Origin: Acidimicrobiaceae bacterium
Lineage (GTDB): Bacteria; Actinomycetota; Acidimicrobiia; Acidimicrobiales; RAAP-2
NCBI GenBank assembly: GCA_003133075.1
Contig: PKZN01000120.1
Span: 1-6,726, forward strand
Direction of reading: 5' to 3'
Length of the DNA: 6,726 nucleotides
Numbering within the stretch: position 1 is the stretch's first letter; each line of letters begins with the position of its first letter. The notes beneath the pieces are model-generated. The model saw only the letters and a list, made by a program, of their open reading frames with translations. It was not told where the DNA came from and did no database searches. Both the position numbers and the translations under genes were made by a program. Below are positions 5,840-6,726 of this stretch, in pieces.

Positions 5840-6636
5840 TAGCTGTCGAGCGTGATGATCGTCGTGGGCTTGGCCAACGTGACGTCGTCCGAGGTCTTCA
5901 AGACCGCCGTGCCGAGCGAGAGGAACTCAATGGTGTGCGAACCCCATTGGTGCGACTTTTCCTCGAGGCGGACGCCCACGATACCCGTGGCGCCAAGTTG
6001 TGTCGCCTCGTCTTGCATGCGCGTCATCGCGAGTTCGCGCGCTTCGTAGAGCGCTTGGGTGAAGTTCGGCAGCTCCACGTTCTGTCCCGTCGTGCCGAGG
6101 GTCTGGCCGATACCGCGGTGCGCGATGTGGTACACGCACGTGCCCATCACCAGTCCTTGGGGGAAGTAACCCGTCTGCAGGAGCGTCCAGAAGTCCTGAC
6201 CCGAGAGGTCCGAGGTGAAGGGCTTGCCGAGTTTGTTGAGACGCGAGACGCCGTCTTCGGCCTTGACGGCGGTGCCGACGGCGATGAACTCCGCGGCGTC
6301 CTTGCCCCAGTCGTAGTAGTTCACCGTCAAGCGAACGCCCACGACGCCGTCGGCACCGAGTTCGGCCGCCTCTTCTTCCATTCGCGTCATGGCCAGTTCG
6401 CGCGCGTTGTACATCGCCTCGGTGAGTTTCGTCAACTCCAGGCTCTGCCCCCACTTACGGGTCTGAATACCGGTGTGATAGATCGATGACCCCATCACGA
6501 AGCCGGCGGGGTGAAATCCCACCTCCTTGATCAAGAGGAACTCATTCACTGAGAGGTCCGAGGTGAACAGGCCCTTTTCCAACTCCTCGAGTCGATGGCC
6601 CGTCGCTTGGGGTAGATCGTTCGTTACCTCACTCAT
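5839..6636 (-). CDS. Tandem two-domain YbjQ-like (DUF74) protein, best-conserved first paralogue
   Basis: This 265-aa protein has two nearly equal YbjQ-type domains and no export signal. Domain 1 (about 23-126) runs LFTSDLSVNEF, GFHPAGFVMGSSIYH, TEAMYNARELAMTRMEEEAA, ELGADGVVGVRL, EFIAVGTAV. Domain 2 (about 139-246) runs PFTSDLSGQDF, GYFPQGLVMGTCVYH, TQALYEARELAMTRMQDEAT, QLGATGIVGVRL, EFLSLGTAV. The ARELAMxRM..EA..LGA.GVVGV helix-strand unit and the closing GTAV strand are the recognisable YbjQ signature. Single-domain family members are about 105 aa, so this gene is an internal duplication. The tail KPTTIITLDS is shared in pattern with the third paralogue. The ATG has a strong AGGAGG 6 nt upstream and also overlaps the stop of an upstream gene (ATGA). 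This protein is probably made in the largest amount of the three. Function unknown. Confidence 0.92.
   Translation of the reverse strand: MSEVTNDLPQATGHRLEELEKGLFTSDLSVNEFLLIKEVGFHPAGFVMGSSIYHTGIQTRKWGQSLELTKLTEAMYNARELAMTRMEEEAAELGADGVVGVRLTVNYYDWGKDAAEFIAVGTAVKAEDGVSRLNKLGKPFTSDLSGQDFWTLLQTGYFPQGLVMGTCVYHIAHRGIGQTLGTTGQNVELPNFTQALYEARELAMTRMQDEATQLGATGIVGVRLEEKSHQWGSHTIEFLSLGTAVLKTSDDVTLAKPTTIITLDS
6016..6416 (-). repeat. Intragenic direct repeat marking the domain duplication
   Basis: Bases 6016-6053 and 6379-6416 match at 31 of 38 positions by eye and are 363 bp (121 codons) apart. They encode the two ARELAMTRM helices of the first YbjQ paralogue. High nucleotide identity here, against full divergence elsewhere in the two halves, could reflect strong constraint or recent exchange between the domains. 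Confidence 0.6.
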
Positions 6637-6726
6637 GTGGTGCCTCCTATGACAAGGTTTTCGAGGGCATGTCGGGCGCCGTCGCTGTGGGCGGATTCGG
6701 CCTGGAGGGCCTCGAGAAGTTTCACG
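6633..6726 (-). CDS. C-terminal end of an unidentified gene upstream of the YbjQ cluster (partial)
   Basis: An open minus-strand frame enters from the right edge and runs 30 codons (VKLLEALQAES, AHSDGARHALENLV, IGGTT) to a TGA at 6635-6633. This stop overlaps the ATG of the first YbjQ paralogue as ATGA, the same kind of junction used throughout the cluster. The frame is stop-free, GC-rich at third positions and has an amphipathic helix-like composition, so it is probably the tail of a real gene co-transcribed with the YbjQ genes. The protein family cannot be recognised from this fragment. Confidence 0.65.
   Translation of the reverse strand, partial: VKLLEALQAESAHSDGARHALENLVIGGTT
6643..6648 (-). 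promoter_or_regulatory. Strong Shine-Dalgarno of the first YbjQ-like gene
   Basis: AGGAGG on the minus strand lies 6 nt before the ATG at 6636-6634, inside the last codons of the upstream gene. It fixes the start. It contrasts with the two downstream paralogues, which have no clear Shine-Dalgarno and depend on overlap coupling. Confidence 0.85.

Noticed and set aside
5830..6489. 219-codon plus-strand open frame
   Set aside because: It is rich in Arg, His and Val and lies opposite the well-conserved YbjQ paralogue; a typical high-GC antisense shadow.
1..6726. CRISPR arrays, tRNA/rRNA genes, insertion sequences or transposon ends
   Set aside because: I looked for regularly spaced repeats, cloverleaf-like segments, transposase motifs and terminal inverted repeats and saw none.

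Overview
The window is bacterial, moderately GC-rich and almost entirely coded on the minus strand. GTG starts, tight 1-4 bp gene overlaps and an Ala-rich Sec signal peptide suggest a free-living actinobacterium. An Acidimicrobiia-like lineage is possible, but that is a guess from protein style, not a demonstrated assignment.

Layout, in the direction of minus-strand transcription (right to left). (1) At 6726-4110 there is a tightly coupled run: the last 30 codons of an unidentified gene, then three consecutive genes for soluble proteins of 265, 296 and 280 aa. Each of these has two tandem YbjQ-like (DUF74, 'heavy-metal-binding') domains. The junctions are ATGA, TAATG and GTGA overlaps, so the run should be translated as one unit. 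The three proteins are clear paralogues that diverged to different degrees. (2) At 3807-4097, on the plus strand and convergent with that run, lies the C-terminal third of a PhzF-family protein. It has lost its 5' part, carries an in-frame TAG and has no stop at its expected end, so it is a decaying gene remnant. (3) At 3800-3658 is the control region of the next operon. It holds a minus-strand TTGACA/17 bp/TAGAAC promoter at the broken edge of the phzF remnant, a perfect 7-1-7 palindrome over the predicted transcription start, and about 105 nt of leader containing two weaker palindromes. (4) At 3657-1 is a CUT2-type (RbsB-RbsA-RbsC order) sugar ABC importer: exported binding protein, double ATPase, and a permease running off the left edge.

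The importer genes should work as one uptake system for an unidentified sugar or sugar-like compound. The binding protein captures the ligand outside the cell, the fused ATPase drives the cycle through one competent ATP site, and the permease dimer forms the channel. No sugar-specific enzyme or regulator gene lies in the window, so the substrate cannot be named. The YbjQ run has no visible functional link to the importer. It is co-directional, however, and no convincing terminator separates the two, so some read-through is possible. The most unusual item is the triplicated, internally duplicated YbjQ cluster.
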